Notes: generated by a model not told the origin, from the letters alone. 64,000 nucleotides of DNA from Metallyticus violacea (GCA_030762175.1 CM060831.1:30928001-30992000); one strand, 5' to 3'. Positions 14,241-26,801 are shown, numbered from the stretch's first letter. Program-made: numbers and translations.

Positions 14241-16094
14241 GGAGAAAGCAAACATCATTTTCGCATGTTTATTACATTTTTAATGACATGCAGTTTTTTT
14301 TAATTGCGTACATATAAGAAACTCATTCCGAATGTTGTACCGCGTATTTTCGAAACATTCTATTTAGCAATTTGCTACGTAAATGTTTGAAGCACTAAGA
14401 GTTTATTCAATAAAAACCACAGAAAAGGCTCGTTGTTATTATACGTGTAAATTAATAGAATGTTGTTTATTTCCAAACAAGGACATCGCAATTCAAAATG
14501 TCTCGCATTCATTGTTGGGGTGTCAGATTCCACCAGTTGGCCGCGATTTCTAAGGGAATGCCTTGACAAGACTTCAGCATGGCGTGCTTTCACCGCTTGA
14601 GGGGATTCTTGTATCTGAGACTATTGTCCGACTCGCTGTTTGCCCTGTTCATAAATAAAGATAAGGGTTCTATTGTTGTCAGCTGGTAGGTGAAGATTCG
14701 GTGGCCGTTACCTACCCCCACCCCACCTTAAAGAGTAAGCCTGAAGCATTACAAAATCCAGTGAGTGGAACTCTCGATCATTCAGATTCCAAAGCCCCCA
14801 ATTGCTGTGCTACTTTCCAAAGAGTTTTTGTTGGCGAACGTTCACGATTTGTGTCTTTTTTTTTTCTTTCTTTCTTTATTAAAGCCATGCTTTTTTGTTG
14901 TGCACTGAACCAGTAGATCAAATATGTGCACAGGACCGTGGATTGTAGTTAATTATGTAGGCAATTATCAGCAACGTTCTGAATAAATACCGAGGAGATT
15001 GGTGTTAAAATAACTTTATATACCAAAATATGTTGGTTTACAGTGTAGAGTCAAAAGCCTAATTGTATAAATGAATAGCACTGTAAGACCGACAGGGACC
15101 AGGTTCAGAAAAAAAACATTCAAGAACATGACAAGGGAGAGGGTAAGCGGAACAACATTATGTGCAGTACGCCTAGTAGCACAGATGCAAAGCACTGAGT
15201 AAACGGACAGAGTTTAAAACTAAAAGTTTATATTAGCCAAAACTATCAATCGATACCATTAGCATTGCACATAAATCTTAATGTTAGTTGCAGGTCGGTT
15301 TCTGTTTTAACTTCTGATCGCAAGAACTAGAGATAAGCAATTCGTATATTTATTGATTTTTACACAAATTTATAATGAACCGAAATTTTATTAAATTATA
15401 ATGCGTTAAACGACGTAGATAGTGATAATGTTCGTATTATTTCATCTTCAATTGTTTCTGAGATTTCAACATTTCGTTATGCGTTTCAGAGATAAAAGTT
15501 TATTGTGGTGCAGTATTTATGCCCTTACAGAATTGGTCGAAATGAAGGACCAAGTCTGCAAGCAGCAAATGAAAATTGTGTAGAGAACCAGCATCTAAGT
15601 GAACAATTTTCAAATGTTAGGCTCGGAAACTTCTTTCGTATCTACACCCAGGTAGAATGTATTTGTAAAATATTTGATTGTAGGTTTTTGGTATATTACA
15701 GTATATGCTTAAGATTTCGTTATTATACTTTTGCTCGAAAAAGCCAAGGTATTAAGTAAGTCATGACAATTAGGTACAGCATTATTATTTCTCAAATCAT
15801 TGTGCTTTATGCTTTTCTTGTACCTTTATTTTCGTTTGCCGGTAATTTTATTAATGATTATGTGGTAAATGTGGCGTACGTTCAAATATTAATGGCTTAA
15901 AATGTAAACATTGAAATCTAGTATTGTAATATGCTGGTTTCAATATAATTCAATGCGTTAAAGCTATTTGCTGTTCTACTACAATTTTATTATTATTCAA
16001 ATTCATATTCATTTTATGTGTTATATACTTTTTCATTTATTGCTCAGAAAAGTATATTGAATTATCCAATGTTAAAGTTTGTGAAATCTTCTTC
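14241..16094. other. gene-free stretch
   Basis: No supported gene. Small frames at 14375-14593, 14701-14916 and 15505-15759 show no domain. Confidence 0.5.
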
Positions 16095-16225
16095 TTCCTC
16101 TTCTCAGTAATCATTCCATCGCCATATTAACTGGGAGTTTTCCCAGCATATTCCCTAAAGCTACACCTTGTCTGACATCAACTTGAAGGTATCGAACTCT
16201 GGTTATTCTGGTTACTCAACCATTT
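16095..16225 (-). repeat. tRNA-like SINE fragment (family D, possible)
   Basis: On the minus strand a B-box-like GAGTTCGATACC is followed by a body containing GTCAGACAAGG and CTGGGAAAACTCCCAG. The same order (B box, then a block like this, then GGGGTTTTCCCGG) is seen at 63472-63572, so both may be pieces of one family. No A box or target duplication could be identified. Confidence 0.35.
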
Positions 16226-16357
16226 AAGAGATAAGAGATAAGACAAATGAATGTCTTCGGAATATGATCCCTAATTTAGAGTCAACTTCATATCTTGCCC
16301 TGCATTTCAACCGATTTACTGATTCACAATAAATATGCTATCTCTATTACTGATAGA

Positions 16358-16566
16358 GTTGGTCCTGATGGTCCAGTGGTAACCATAGTTGCCTGGTAGA
16401 CTCATTGTCGCGCGTTCAAACTCGGCCAAAATTGATGAATCTTTTCGGGAACAAAAGTTCTAAGCATGGCTTCCGTCGGAAATTTTTCGACCGCTTCACA
16501 CCCCGAATAGAATGGGACGCTAATGGCCTGAGATGTGAAAGAGCTTCCTTAAATAAAGTAAACCTA
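16358..16566 (+). mobile_element. tRNA-headed SINE (family A), internally shortened
   Basis: Head: GGTCCTGATGGTCCAGTGG, then a degenerate B box (GCGTTCAAACTCGG). The body jumps from the CTAAGCATGGCTTCCGTCGG block directly to the CGACCGCTTCACACCCCG block, so about 80 bp present in the full copy at 3999-4290 is missing. It ends in AAATAAAG. Flanks TCTCTATTACTGATAGAG and CTATCCATTACTGAGAG may be a decayed target duplication. Confidence 0.82.
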
Positions 16567-17599
16567 ACCTATCCATTACTGAGAGCAATAATGAGATGCT
16601 TACGTTATTTCCCAGAAACAATTGAAGTTATAACAGATATACTTAAATGATAAATAGTAAACTTCGTTTTACTTATTAAATGTGTAATAAAATATCGGTA
16701 TACTACATTTGCGGCAATGCTGTATATAAGAATTACAGATAGACACGCATGTATCAGCATATTGAGTAATAGTAAGGCAATTAAAACTTTTTGTACTCTT
16801 TTATTTCCTTGTATTGGAGTGACAAGACGTTTGGGTCTTGCTCATTTAATGCTTTAAAGCTGGCAATTATTTTCGAAAGAAAAAAAAACAATAGGTAACA
16901 TCGTTTAACTAGTGCCTAAATTTAGTACAAGACTAAACAACAAACTCGGAACATGGATCGTTTTTTTTTTCAAAAGAGGAAACATTTTTATTATGTCAGG
17001 TTTGTGGAAAGACAGTGAAGCTTGGAAGTATTTTATAAAGCAACATGCGCCAACAACGAAGCACACGCCTCGAAGAGTGGTGAAAAGAAAATAACGTTAC
17101 ATCTGACTGCCATCAACAGGTCTGACAAGAGACGTTTTTCTTGGATTTGTGTAAAGCATTAACTCATGCTGAAATTCTTTACTGGAAGTCAAGACATCTT
17201 AAGAAAAGTGTTACAACTATATAAAGGTGAAAGTGTTCAAAGAGTTCAATTTGAAAAACTATTATGTATGTATACTACGAGAAGCTACGTTTTGCAAACA
17301 TTTGCAATGAAGTAACATGAATCCTCATTGAGAAGACACAGACACGTTGTGAGCAGGGTTACAGATGAGAGTAAAGGAGAACATTTAACCTCAAATAGAA
17401 TTTCTGAAAGGGGGGCATTTAATTTTGCTTCAGTGTTGGAAAACAAATAGTGTGGTTACAGAGGATGGAGCACTGCATATGAGTGTGAGCCAATAATTAT
17501 CCGCGCTCTAATTTTACAATTTATCAGAATAACATAGAAAACGTACAATAATACATTTTCATTATAGCTCCACACTTGTTTCAGCATTTCACAATCTGA
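16567..17599. other. gene-free stretch
   Basis: No supported gene. The 60-residue frame at 16912-17094 is basic and unrecognised. Confidence 0.5.
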
Positions 17600-17865
17600 T
17601 TATCGCGCAGAAAAAAAAGTCGATATCATTTGCTCCGCCGCCACATATGCATCAATTCCGACTTGTGGAAGGTCATCATTAAGTTGACAAAACAGGTGCT
17701 GATCAGGGGAAGCACTTTTGAACAAATGCAGGATTTTACTTTCAAAATCTTGTATCCGAAGCGTTTGCATGGCATGGACGGCTGTATGGGGGCATGTATT
17801 GTCATGCAACTATAAATACTTTCAAATCTTGACCTAGGCTTTTGGTTCAAATTACGGGATTCAGC
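17600..17865 (-). pseudogene. mariner transposase catalytic-core fragment
   Basis: The minus-strand frame at 17600-17809 reads HDNTCPHTAVHAMQTL, the second catalytic motif of mariner (HDNA-x-PHTA) with its Asp retained, and then SASPDQHLFCQL, which corresponds to the third motif (SDYHLF) with an Asp retained. The proline-rich block between them (normally HPPYSPDLAP) has been scrambled. Upstream and downstream parts are not readable. Only about 80 codons of the roughly 345 in a full mariner transposase survive. Confidence 0.75.
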
Positions 17866-19633
17866 TGTTCCACATCACTTCACTGTAGTGTACATCATTT
17901 ACTCAATTTATTGCAAATAAAACAATATTCGTATTTGAAATAGGGTTGTCATGAAGTTGAAATGTCTGGGCAGCTACCCTAAACTCTCCTGTTACTTCTA
18001 TATCCCGACGTAAACAAACATGAGTGTATCACCCAGGGGTGCATGGTTCCCGTTGGATAAGTAACGCTATTAATCCTACAAACAGCTGATGCAACGTATT
18101 TAATTGTTAATCCTGGTTACTATTTACAAACTTTACTAATTAACATTTTGTACGATAACCTTGTCACCATTTTTCAACGAATTTCCTTGATGGTGTTTCA
18201 CAATACTAGCTCAGCTTCCACCATCGCGCTTCTCTGCATTGAAACTGATTGCATTGTACACAAAGCAACATGTATATGAATTATCAACAATTAAAATACA
18301 TAATGAGGTATTCATAACGACTGGTATCTCTTATGATTATTACGTATCCACTAATATGATTTTCTCAATGAAAACTAGCTTTTATTAAAGTGTAAACTGA
18401 TTTCCTTTAGGAACTACTGTGCGTAACATCAGGGATGTAAGTCGTCCCGGAGCCAATGAGAAAAGAGGTACGCCACATGATTATATTTACGTTAGGATAG
18501 AAGTATTATAGCGAGTGTCTTATTGGGGAGGGAGGTTAATTTTTACCAAAAATATTTAAAAATAAATAAAAGTTATCATTAATTCTTCTGATTCTGCTGT
18601 GGTCTTCAGTAGGTATACTTCATAATACAGAAAAAAGATTACTAAATAGTTTGGCGTATACATTGTTTAGATTCTAGTATTGTCTGTTGACTTGGTAAAT
18701 TGGGCAGGGAGAAAAGTCTATTAAGTGAAAAAGTTCGCTGCTTGAAAGTGGCGGTTGGATGTTCGTTGCTTGGAAACTTTGCTATGGTGGTTTGACTTCT
18801 CCCACTTATTAGCAATGAAAGCAAAGCGCGCGGACAAAAGAGTTGGTGTAAGACTTCGGAGTAGAACAGAACGGACGTGTCGTATCTTGCTTTCCTCCAG
18901 TTCGAGAACTTGTAGTGCCATTACATCAAGCATGCAGTATTTGTATCTCATTCCCTTAATGTTATAATAAATTGTATAATATGATTTAGTGAATTACATG
19001 TGTTTACTTTAAAAATTCCCTTTAATATTTATAGCTAGGGAGTATTGCGTAATAGCTATATACCATGATACTTTTAGGTAGTGAAACTATAGGGCTACGT
19101 TCTTATTCCTGGATGTCTTAAGATATGTGACAATATTAAATCTTTTTTTCTCAAGGTTGAATATAGAATGGACAATTATAGCTTTTTCCATCAAATAGCA
19201 GGACTCCGTCGATCTTTCATTTCCCTAGATTTTTAACTGTCTTGACTCTTGAGCATTATCCACTCAAATGAATACACTCAAAGAATCTTAATGAGTTACT
19301 TCATCAAATGACGTTTTAATCTAATAATGAGAAAAATTGAATCTTCGTTGTTAATCCCCTTACCCCATCTCTTAAAATGATACTTAACGCATAATCTGAA
19401 AGGGGAATGGAAGTCTGGAAAATTTTAGCATAATGTGAACATCGGAATAAAATCTGGAAACTCTAATTTAAAAATGACTGTAATCCACCATGTTTCACAT
19501 TCGATAACTTCATTCTCCTTCCATAATAGCACTTAAGAGTTTGAATTAAACATTACGATGTGTTCCTTTGGATGGGTCTACAAGATTTGATCGTATTCCT
19601 CTTATCAACAAACTGTAATATTATTCTATTAGT
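17866..19633. other. gene-free stretch
   Basis: No supported gene. A somewhat GC-richer patch at 18750-18930 holds overlapping frames on both strands (18721-18951 minus, 18755-18967 plus) that I do not recognise. Confidence 0.45.
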
Positions 19634-19648
19634 ACACCGAAAAAAGAG

Positions 19649-19912
19649 CCGGTTCTGGTGGTCTAGTGGTAATTTCCTCGTAGACCCAAGATCACGGATC
19701 CAGTCCCGGCCAGGGTCGATGGATCTTTTTCAGGCGTAAAAACCCTAAGTATGGCTTCCTTTGAAGGAAAATAAAGCGTGGGGCCCATGTCGTAGATTTG
19801 CGGCATATAAAAGAATCTCAAGCCTGACGTTCTCGACTGTTTCACGCCCTGAATTGAATGGGACGCTGATGACTTGAGACATTTAAGAGCGTTCGTAAAT
19901 AAATCAAATACT
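19649..19912 (+). mobile_element. tRNA-headed SINE (family A), near full length
   Basis: Head: GGTTCTGGTGGTCTAGTGG with the A box visible; the B box is degraded to GATCCAGTCCC. The body carries all family blocks: CCTAAGTATGGCTTCCTT, TCGTAGATTTGCGGCA, GTTTCACGCCCTGAATTGAA, GGGACGCTGATGACTTGAG and the AAATAAATCAAA tail. Flanking sequences ACACCGAAAAAAGAG (19634-19648) and ACTACGAAAAAGAG (19913-19926) form a target duplication. The minus frame at 19663-19845 is chance. Confidence 0.88.
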
Positions 19913-19926
19913 ACTACGAAAAAGAG

Positions 19927-21497
19927 TATATGTATTGCTGGAAATTGTTATGTTGTACCACGGCACCCCATATTTTGTGAAAGATTCCACGGATTATTTT
20001 TAGGTGGACGGAGTTTAAACATTTTCTCCGTGTCAACTTACATGGCGATTCATAAGAAATAACCAGGGAAGTACTTAGATGGAGGGAAGGGAGAGCAATG
20101 CTTTTAGCACTATGTATACTGCAGTGGGACTGCATTTCCCTCCTTCCCGCCTTAAGAGCTTCCCGACCTTCTGGTCCTACTCTTATAGTAGCTAGTGACC
20201 CTCGTATGATTATTGAAGAAACTGTGTGTTAACTTGAAGATGTTCCTTGAGAAACGGGAAATATCATTAATGAAAAATGTAATGTCTCTAAATACTGACT
20301 TATAAGAAATAAAGCAAACCTGAGCAATAAGAAAAGGTGATATTACATTTGCTTGTCCAGTTACGACATTTTGTGTAAAAGTATGTCTTTATGTGATGCA
20401 AACTGTACTGTCCGATATAAGATGAAGATTAATATCTGACATTTTAAAAAGATACATTTTAATAAACAACGGTGGTAGTTTTCTGTTGTTAATTTCCTTT
20501 TTATTTGCGTATTTTAAGAATTATAAATACCTAAACATCCAGACTCTGATTAAGAAGGTCACTAAATGGTAAACTATAATTTGGAAAACAAACAGAAAGA
20601 GATGCAACAGTCAGAAACGGTTTGAGTTTTAAGCAATCAATCCACAAACATCAAACTCACTATGCACTTGCGCGTAACGCCTTTAAATTGCAGCAGAAAC
20701 AACTAACATAAATCATTGATATGTGTAAAACAAAACAATGAACATTCTATGCATTATACAATGGAAGCCATGAAACTGAAATCATAATCTTGTTTCATAT
20801 TGTGATATAGGTTAATGTTGGGATGTTCTCTCTGGGATCTATATGGGTTAATATCATCTCTGTAATGACTTACGAGCGTTTAACAGACAACAAACATGCA
20901 TTGTCTGCGGGTCGAGATAGAGGGCCCTGCGGATATATGTGGATCTCACAGAGCATAAGGTAACTACATTTTCCGCTATTCTTGCTATAAACGGTAATTG
21001 CGTTAGGTACCAACAGATCTGTATCCGCAGTTACTACCTATATGCGCATGCTAAAGGGAAATACTTAAAGAATATATTCCATTATGAAATTAATCACTCA
21101 TATCTTTCAACACTTATTTTTAATAACAAGTACTGCTGATTGTAGCAAAGAATATCACGTGCAGAAGAAAATCTACAACGGTTAACAGAGAAACAGGGAT
21201 ATGCGGACACCAAAACCTTGCATTACGCCATGAATCGAGTGGAGAGAAGGTGGATGGAGCGAATAATACTCCGCACGGTTACAATATACTGCATACTTGC
21301 CTAACCAACCGAAGAAAAAAAAAGATATTATATTAATGCCAATAGTTAAAAACCTCGTCTGCAATTTCTATTTCACTTGCCTTTAGTCTAATTTCCAGAT
21401 TAGGTCAATTATGTTCCAGTCATGTGACATATTTCAATTTTCATATTTCTACACAGACTCTTCTTCCAACAGACTAAAGTACCATATTACGTAAAAA
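19927..21497. other. gene-free stretch
   Basis: No supported gene. Small frames at 20939-21139 and 21182-21364 have no domain. Confidence 0.5.
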
Positions 21498-21702
21498 TAA
21501 CTTAAGGTTACATTATGACCTCTTCTCGTGCCGATTTCGTCCGCCTCCTTCCGATCTCGTGAGGAACGAGATTTCACGGATGACAGCGGAGAAAGTCAAA
21601 GTAAACCGAACCGTCAGTACTCGCTTGAACATGGCGCCAAATTGTATTGTGTTGTGAACAGAAAGTGTTAGTTTGCACTGTAGTAGTTAATTATGTTTTG
21701 TT

Positions 21703-21829
21703 CATGATGAGTAGATCAAAAGAGTACATATGCCTGGAATATGGAAAGGAATATTACTGTAATAAAAATTTAAGAGAGCATGTTTCTAAAGTACACCTGC
21801 AAAAGTTGGATGTTATCGCAATCCTTTGA
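21703..21829 (+). pseudogene. degenerate C2H2-zinc-finger-like frame
   Basis: Inside the inverted-ended element, a short plus-strand frame reads YICLEYGKEYYCNKNLREHV followed by SKVH. This has the layout of a C2H2 finger (C-x2-C-x12-H-x4-H) in which the second cysteine has become tyrosine; the aromatic and leucine positions and both histidines fit. It starts MSRSKEYIC after GTTCATGATG. The frame stops at 21829. It could be an exon fragment captured by the element or the residue of a zinc-finger-bearing transposase. A single finger of this length is weak evidence. Confidence 0.35.
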
Positions 21830-21860
21830 CTCATGCAGAAAAAATGGTTAATATAATGAT

Positions 21861-22290
21861 AGCCAGTAAATCATGGTAATGGTGGCAAATCTCCTTTAAC
21901 TCCAACAGAGAAGGGCGGAGGGCATTCGGCCGTGAGTATTTGAAGCATTGTACTGGAGTACCTAATTATCCAACTATATCTTTGGAAGGCTTAGGCTATT
22001 CGCAAATATAATTGATAGGGGTGTGCTACTAAATACGGAGGGTGAATCATTGTAATGATGGCAAATCTCCTTTGACTCCAGTAGAAAATAAAACATTTGT
22101 AAACATTAAAATAACTTTTCTGGGGCTATCAGCCAGGTGAATTCTGGAAGAAGTTCCAAGCTTTCAAGAGCTTGGAGAAAAGTTATTTTCATTTCGCCGC
22201 CAGAAAAGCTTTAAGTGTTGGTTCATTTGTAAGTATGTTAGCCAGTAAATCATTGTAATGGTGGCAAATCTCCTTTATCTCCAACAGAAG
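21861..22290 (+). repeat. three direct repeats ending in acceptor-like AG
   Basis: Copies at 21861-21911, 22042-22083 and 22240-22290 share AATCATTGTAATGGTGGCAA followed by ATCTCCTTTAACTCCAACAG or a close variant. Copies one and three continue with GCATTCGGCCGTGAG and, further on, a variant of TACCTAATTATC, so the underlying unit is about 180-200 bp. Each copy ends in a pyrimidine-rich tract and AG, like a 3' splice acceptor. Confidence 0.7.
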
Positions 22291-22503
22291 AAAAGAAAAA
22301 ATGCATTCGGCCGTGAGAATATGAACTAACTAGCTTTGTATTACCGCACGACGCTTTAACCATTTGAGCTAACATGCCATTATACAAGAATACCTAATTA
22401 TCTGCTTGCCGAAGTCACTGGAGGACGAAATCGGAACGAGAATAGCACGACGTTCTCGATCTCTTTCGACATGAGAGGACGGTCACATTGTAAGCAAAAG
22501 TTA

Positions 22504-23636
22504 AAAATAGCATGGATTAATGCTTTCCGACCTTTTTAACGCCCAAATTTAACTCTGTGTCTGTAAATATCCGTTTTCACATAAGAAATACACTTTTCCT
22601 ACACCTATTATAGCAGTAAATATTTTCCACCCAAGGAAGACAAGCTTTCAGCCGCCAGATGGAACTAAAGTATTTCAAACAGTTTCGTTATTATTGCACC
22701 GATTTACCATCCAGGTTAAGGTTCAGTAAATGGGCAGATAAAATGCAATTAAGTTCGTTAATCATCAGTTTTAAATACACCATTAATTTATGCTTTCAAT
22801 AAAAATATAAATATTAAAGTAAAAAAAACTAACTTTACTTAGGAGACTGTATATCCCTATTTCCTGTTGTGGGAGTTCGCCACAAATAATTGATGATTTC
22901 AGGGGCCACCAAAATTAACTATACTGAACAGCGAGGTGCCAGAAACATGCACTTATGGATGGAGAATATGTCTGCAGGAATAAGGAGAACATTAAACGTA
23001 GTTACAGATCCGTAGCTGCCATGAAACAGAAATGGCGCCAGTTTTATATGAATTACCCTTATAAAACAAGTGTTTAAATTCGGTACGGCCTTCTAAGGTT
23101 TTATAACGTTGTTTTAAGTACTTCATTTTATTCGCTAACCATCTACACACACACATTTTCTACGTGGTATCGCAACAGTAGCTGGACACTTAGTTTGGGT
23201 GGAGACCTAAGAATAGACTGATGTGCCAATATTGCAGTACGAGAATACACGGGTATGTATGTTAACTTTACAAATAAAACACATTATTAGCAATGTCACA
23301 GGGAGAGTCATCAGCAGCTTTCAACTTAAGCTTATGCATAAAAATTTACAGTACTCATTTTGGTCAAATGCGTTAAAATGAAATTCTTATTAAAGATCAT
23401 ATTATTATTGCTTAATGAAACGCATTAGTTTCTATGACTATAAAATTATACATTTTCTATATTGAACAGAACAGTTCAATCTTTCTGGTGCCTGCTTTGG
23501 ACGCCTATTCTATAATATACAATGCCGCTGGGGAGCCATGAAATGCACTTGACATTATTACCAATGCATAGTATTTTGAAATTAATATTACAGCAGCATC
23601 GTGACTGCAGCACGGTTGTTCGTACATTAAAAAGAC
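22504..23636. other. gene-free stretch
   Basis: No supported gene or element boundary was found. Confidence 0.5.
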
Positions 23637-24468
23637 CGGAAAAAAGACACTTTAATATGTTATAAAGGGCATTTATGTTTTTAACAGAAGCATTATTTAA
23701 AAAGAAAAATCACAAAAGTGCAATTCTCACCCTTTTAATGCCGTTTATCATCGGTTGCACAAAACTACAAGATGTTTTTCAAATTATCAACAATAACTTT
23801 TGTCAGATAATGCATTTTTCAGAACAGAAAAAGAACGTTCGTAATTGAAGCAAACTTGAAAGAAGCAATGGTCAAAGGGTGCATGTTCACAGAACGTATT
23901 TTCACCACTGAGAATCTTACCTACACGTTTATAGGTCTGGATTGCCAGATATTACCCTATTGCATTTATTTGTTCAGTGTGATACTTAAATGCTCACTTG
24001 TCTTCGGCATGGTGTTGAATTGTGTACTAATATCTAAATGCAAGGCAATTACTGAACAACTGACTTTTTTTCTCATTATTTTCGTATTAACAAAGAGCAT
24101 ATTTTAAACGAGAGCCCTGACGGGTCTAACAAAGAATGCCGACAGAAATTCCTAAATAACAATTTAAATCGAAATCTCAATGAAAATTTATGACATTATA
24201 AACCTGAACACATTGTTAGCGCATTTCCTTTGTAAAGTAAATCTGCTGCAAAACATGCTTTCAAATAACTGCTTTAGAAGAAATAATTATTTCCTAGTCC
24301 TTCCAATGAGGCAATAAACTACAATAGGAGAAATTTTGCAAAAATAAGAAAATAATTACAAAAAAGTAGATAGAGGCAGCAAAACAGGAAAGAGAAAAAA
24401 ATAAAAAAAAAATCCGTAATGTTTCATAGTTCATAAATATCATTTCTATAACATCTTTTCTGACGGTC
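23637..24468 (-). pseudogene. hAT-type transposase 3' remnant, copy 2
   Basis: On the minus strand this is the diverged, inverted counterpart of 9803-10565. It keeps the hAT C-terminal block better: ERSFSVLKNALSDKSY, followed by a run fitting the helical tail, interrupted by stops. Shared blocks outside the frame include GTCAGAAAAGAT near its start, TTTTGCAGCAGATTT near the middle, and GCACTTTTGTGATTTT near the end. Insertions and deletions of up to tens of bases separate the copies, so neither is recent. The plus-strand frame at 23856-24107 is the shadow of this copy. No transposon ends were identified. Confidence 0.72.
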
Positions 24469-25044
24469 CCCAATAAAAAAAAACCTCATTTTGCTACAAA
24501 TCCGAATTCTAAACATGGCATTACCGTGTTACCGGGTAATATACCGTTAAAACAATTTTTTAACATTTCTGTAATACGCTATACAGTTTAGGTAGTTGCT
24601 ACTGAAACAAGAATGTCTAAGAAGTTGTACGACGAATACAAAAGAGCTAAAAATTATAGTAATTCATTTATAAATCAAAACGCAAAATCGAATAACTGGA
24701 ATAGATAAGTGACTAAATATGCAAATTTAGTATAATTTAGTATAAGCAATTAAACTGCAGAATGAAATTAGATGAAAACTTGTTCAAATCAATGCCGCAA
24801 AATAATTATAGAAATAAAGAACTTAAGAGTACCAATATTAAAACTTGTGATGTACACTCTAAATTAAAAAAAAAATAATGTGAAAAATATAACCAGAACT
24901 TCGAAAAGCAAACCTCGGAAAGATACTCAGCTAAAGTTTTATAACACGGTGGCAACACATTTAATACATGCATGTGAAAACTGGACGATCTCACAGATGA
25001 AAAGTAGAAGCAGAATATTTAATAAAATTTATTGAACCATTGGC
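24469..25044. other. gene-free AT-rich stretch
   Basis: Nothing supportable seen. Confidence 0.5.
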
Positions 25045-26110
25045 TAGATATGAGAGGCATTTGAAAAATTCTGAGAATGAAGCGCAAAATGATGATTTCC
25101 GAAATTAATCTAATTTTTCAACATGTCATCTTAACAAGGATACACTTTGTCTAGCGATTTTCTAATGTCTTTATATCATGACAGAAGTGAGATTTCTTCA
25201 GACTTGCAAAATACTTCTCAACTGATGAATTGAAAGCTCTTCACCAAACGAAAATTTCTTTCCATCGAGAAAGTTTCTGAATCCGATGGAGCCAAGTCAG
25301 GGTAATAAGGTGAATGTAGCAGCATGTTGGGCCCCAATTCATTGCTTTTTTTCATTGCAACGGCAAATGTGTAAGGACAGCATTGTCTTTATGTAAGATG
25401 CCTTTTTCTTTGATAAACTCGACCTTTTCTCGCATATTTGTGTCTTCAATTGGCCCAAAGGTTATCATTATACGCTCTAGTAAGTGGTCCATTTGGAAGA
25501 GAATTAGAAGTAACACCTTAGGCATTCGGGAAAATCGACACTATGATCTTCATGGTCGACTTAACCGTCATTGGCGGCGGAGCTACATGAAAATTCCACT
25601 GTTTATTTTGCTGTTTTGTAGTAGGTACTGCACCCATGTTTGGTTATTGGTCACAAATCGAAGGAAAAAGTCAGCTATATCTTTTTGTAAACAAGACCAA
25701 TTTGGTGAGAGATTTGCATCCTGATTCGCTTGATGTTGAGTCGATAGGAGCGGCAAGCATCTTGCAAATTTTGTTTTCTTGCATACTTTCTTAGTCGACA
25801 TAAAATACGGGTCCTCCTAAATGCCTATATCTTCAGCAATTTTGGGTACGTTTAATCGGCGATCCTCTAGAACCATGCCGTGAATGATCTCTATCACTTC
25901 TGGTACCGCGATCGATTTTGGTCCTTCGCTGCGCGGGTCATCTTCCAAGTTTTCACGGCCTGGTTTAAATCCGGTGATCTATTTGGAAATGATTAGGCGC
26001 AGTCCTTTAGGGTGTCTGTTATATCTGTATGAATTTATGTTGCTTTAATATTCTTCTCTATCAAGTACTTAAAGACTGCATGATATTCATACTAGCCATA
26101 TTTCCAGTAT
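25045..26110 (-). pseudogene. mariner transposase, nearly full-length pseudogene
   Basis: Minus-strand frames from about 26105 down to 25110 recover most of a mariner transposase. It reads EYHAVFKYLIEKN near 26060, FKPGRENLEDDPRSEGPKS near 25950, EDRRLNVPKIAEDIGI (the second helix-turn-helix) near 25845, and a first catalytic motif reading TNNQTWVQY where GDETW is expected, an Asp-to-Asn change near 25640. The second motif reads ILHKDNAVLTH near 25380 with Asp retained, and the third YPDLAPSDSETF near 25285 with Asp retained. Several stops and shifts separate the blocks. GAGAGGCATTTGAAAAATTC at about 25050 resembles a mariner end; its partner beyond 26110 was not found. Frames at 25383-25724 and 26029-26376 on the plus strand are shadows. 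Confidence 0.85.
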
Positions 26111-26628
26111 GCACAAATCTCACAGCAACAATCAGCTACGGCTGCCACAGTTCTTCACCTATCCAAGTACGGTTACACAAATTTATTTATGGAAGACGAC
26201 AGGTTTTGATAAGAGAATTGCTTTTGAATTGTTGCTGCAATTTGTGGGTCATTCAGAGCACATTTCAACATATTCTGCTAGATGGAAAGAAAAGGTTTAA
26301 GGGGAAAGCCGCAAATTTAGAACAAATGATATACTGGAACAAGAAATCTTCCCAGCATGAACCATACAATGCATGAATCATGAGGGCCAAATTTTATTGA
26401 ATTTCAAACCTTAAAGAAAACGACTTTAAAAAGCCTTTATAAAGACGAGTCTGTCTCTTTAAATCAGAACACGCCTTAAGGCCTAAACCTGGTAAATGAT
26501 GATGATTTTTAATCGGAAAGTGAAGATGTATCGTACTTAATTCACTAATATTCGTCCAAAATTTCTCTAGAAGACTAGAAATCATAACACACTTAAATAT
26601 TATTCAATTAGATTTAAAGAACTAAAGA

Positions 26629-26629
<1 letters not shown>
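26111..26629. other. gene-free stretch
   Basis: No supported gene; the minus frame at 26394-26585 is unrecognised. Confidence 0.45.

Positions 26630-26686
<57 letters not shown>
26630..26686. repeat. (AAT)n microsatellite
   Basis: Uninterrupted trinucleotide tract of about 19 units. Confidence 0.97.
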
Positions 26687-26801
26687 GGCCAAATGGCTGT
26701 TTAGTGGTGCACCTGTGTCGCCGTCCGGAGTTGCGAACATCGCATTGTTTCTGCAAACTTGCAAGTGTCAAAAGGATCCGCAACAGAGTGATAAGCTAAT
26801 G

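Larger units (their letters stand above)
21498..22503. mobile_element. unrecognised 1-kb element with TA-flanked inverted ends
   Basis: The left end reads ACTTAAGGTTACATTATGAC and the inverted right end ACTTTTGCTTACAATGTGAC, differing at 5 of 20 positions. Similarity continues a further 14-16 bp (TCTTCTCGTGCCGA against TCCTCTCATGTCGA). TA directly flanks each end (21498-21499 and 22502-22503), as in Tc1/mariner insertions. A second inverted pair lies just inside: TTCTCGTGCCGATTTCGTCC at 21523-21542 and its inverted match at about 22424-22443. A 7-bp-arm hairpin (ATCTCGTGAGGAACGAGAT) sits near 21555. Inside are a degenerate zinc-finger frame and three direct repeats. I see no transposase, so it may be non-autonomous. 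Family unknown to me. Confidence 0.65.

Noticed and set aside
21861..22290. CRISPR-like array from the three direct repeats
   Set aside because: Only three unequal repeats with homologous, not unique, intervals, in a eukaryotic setting.
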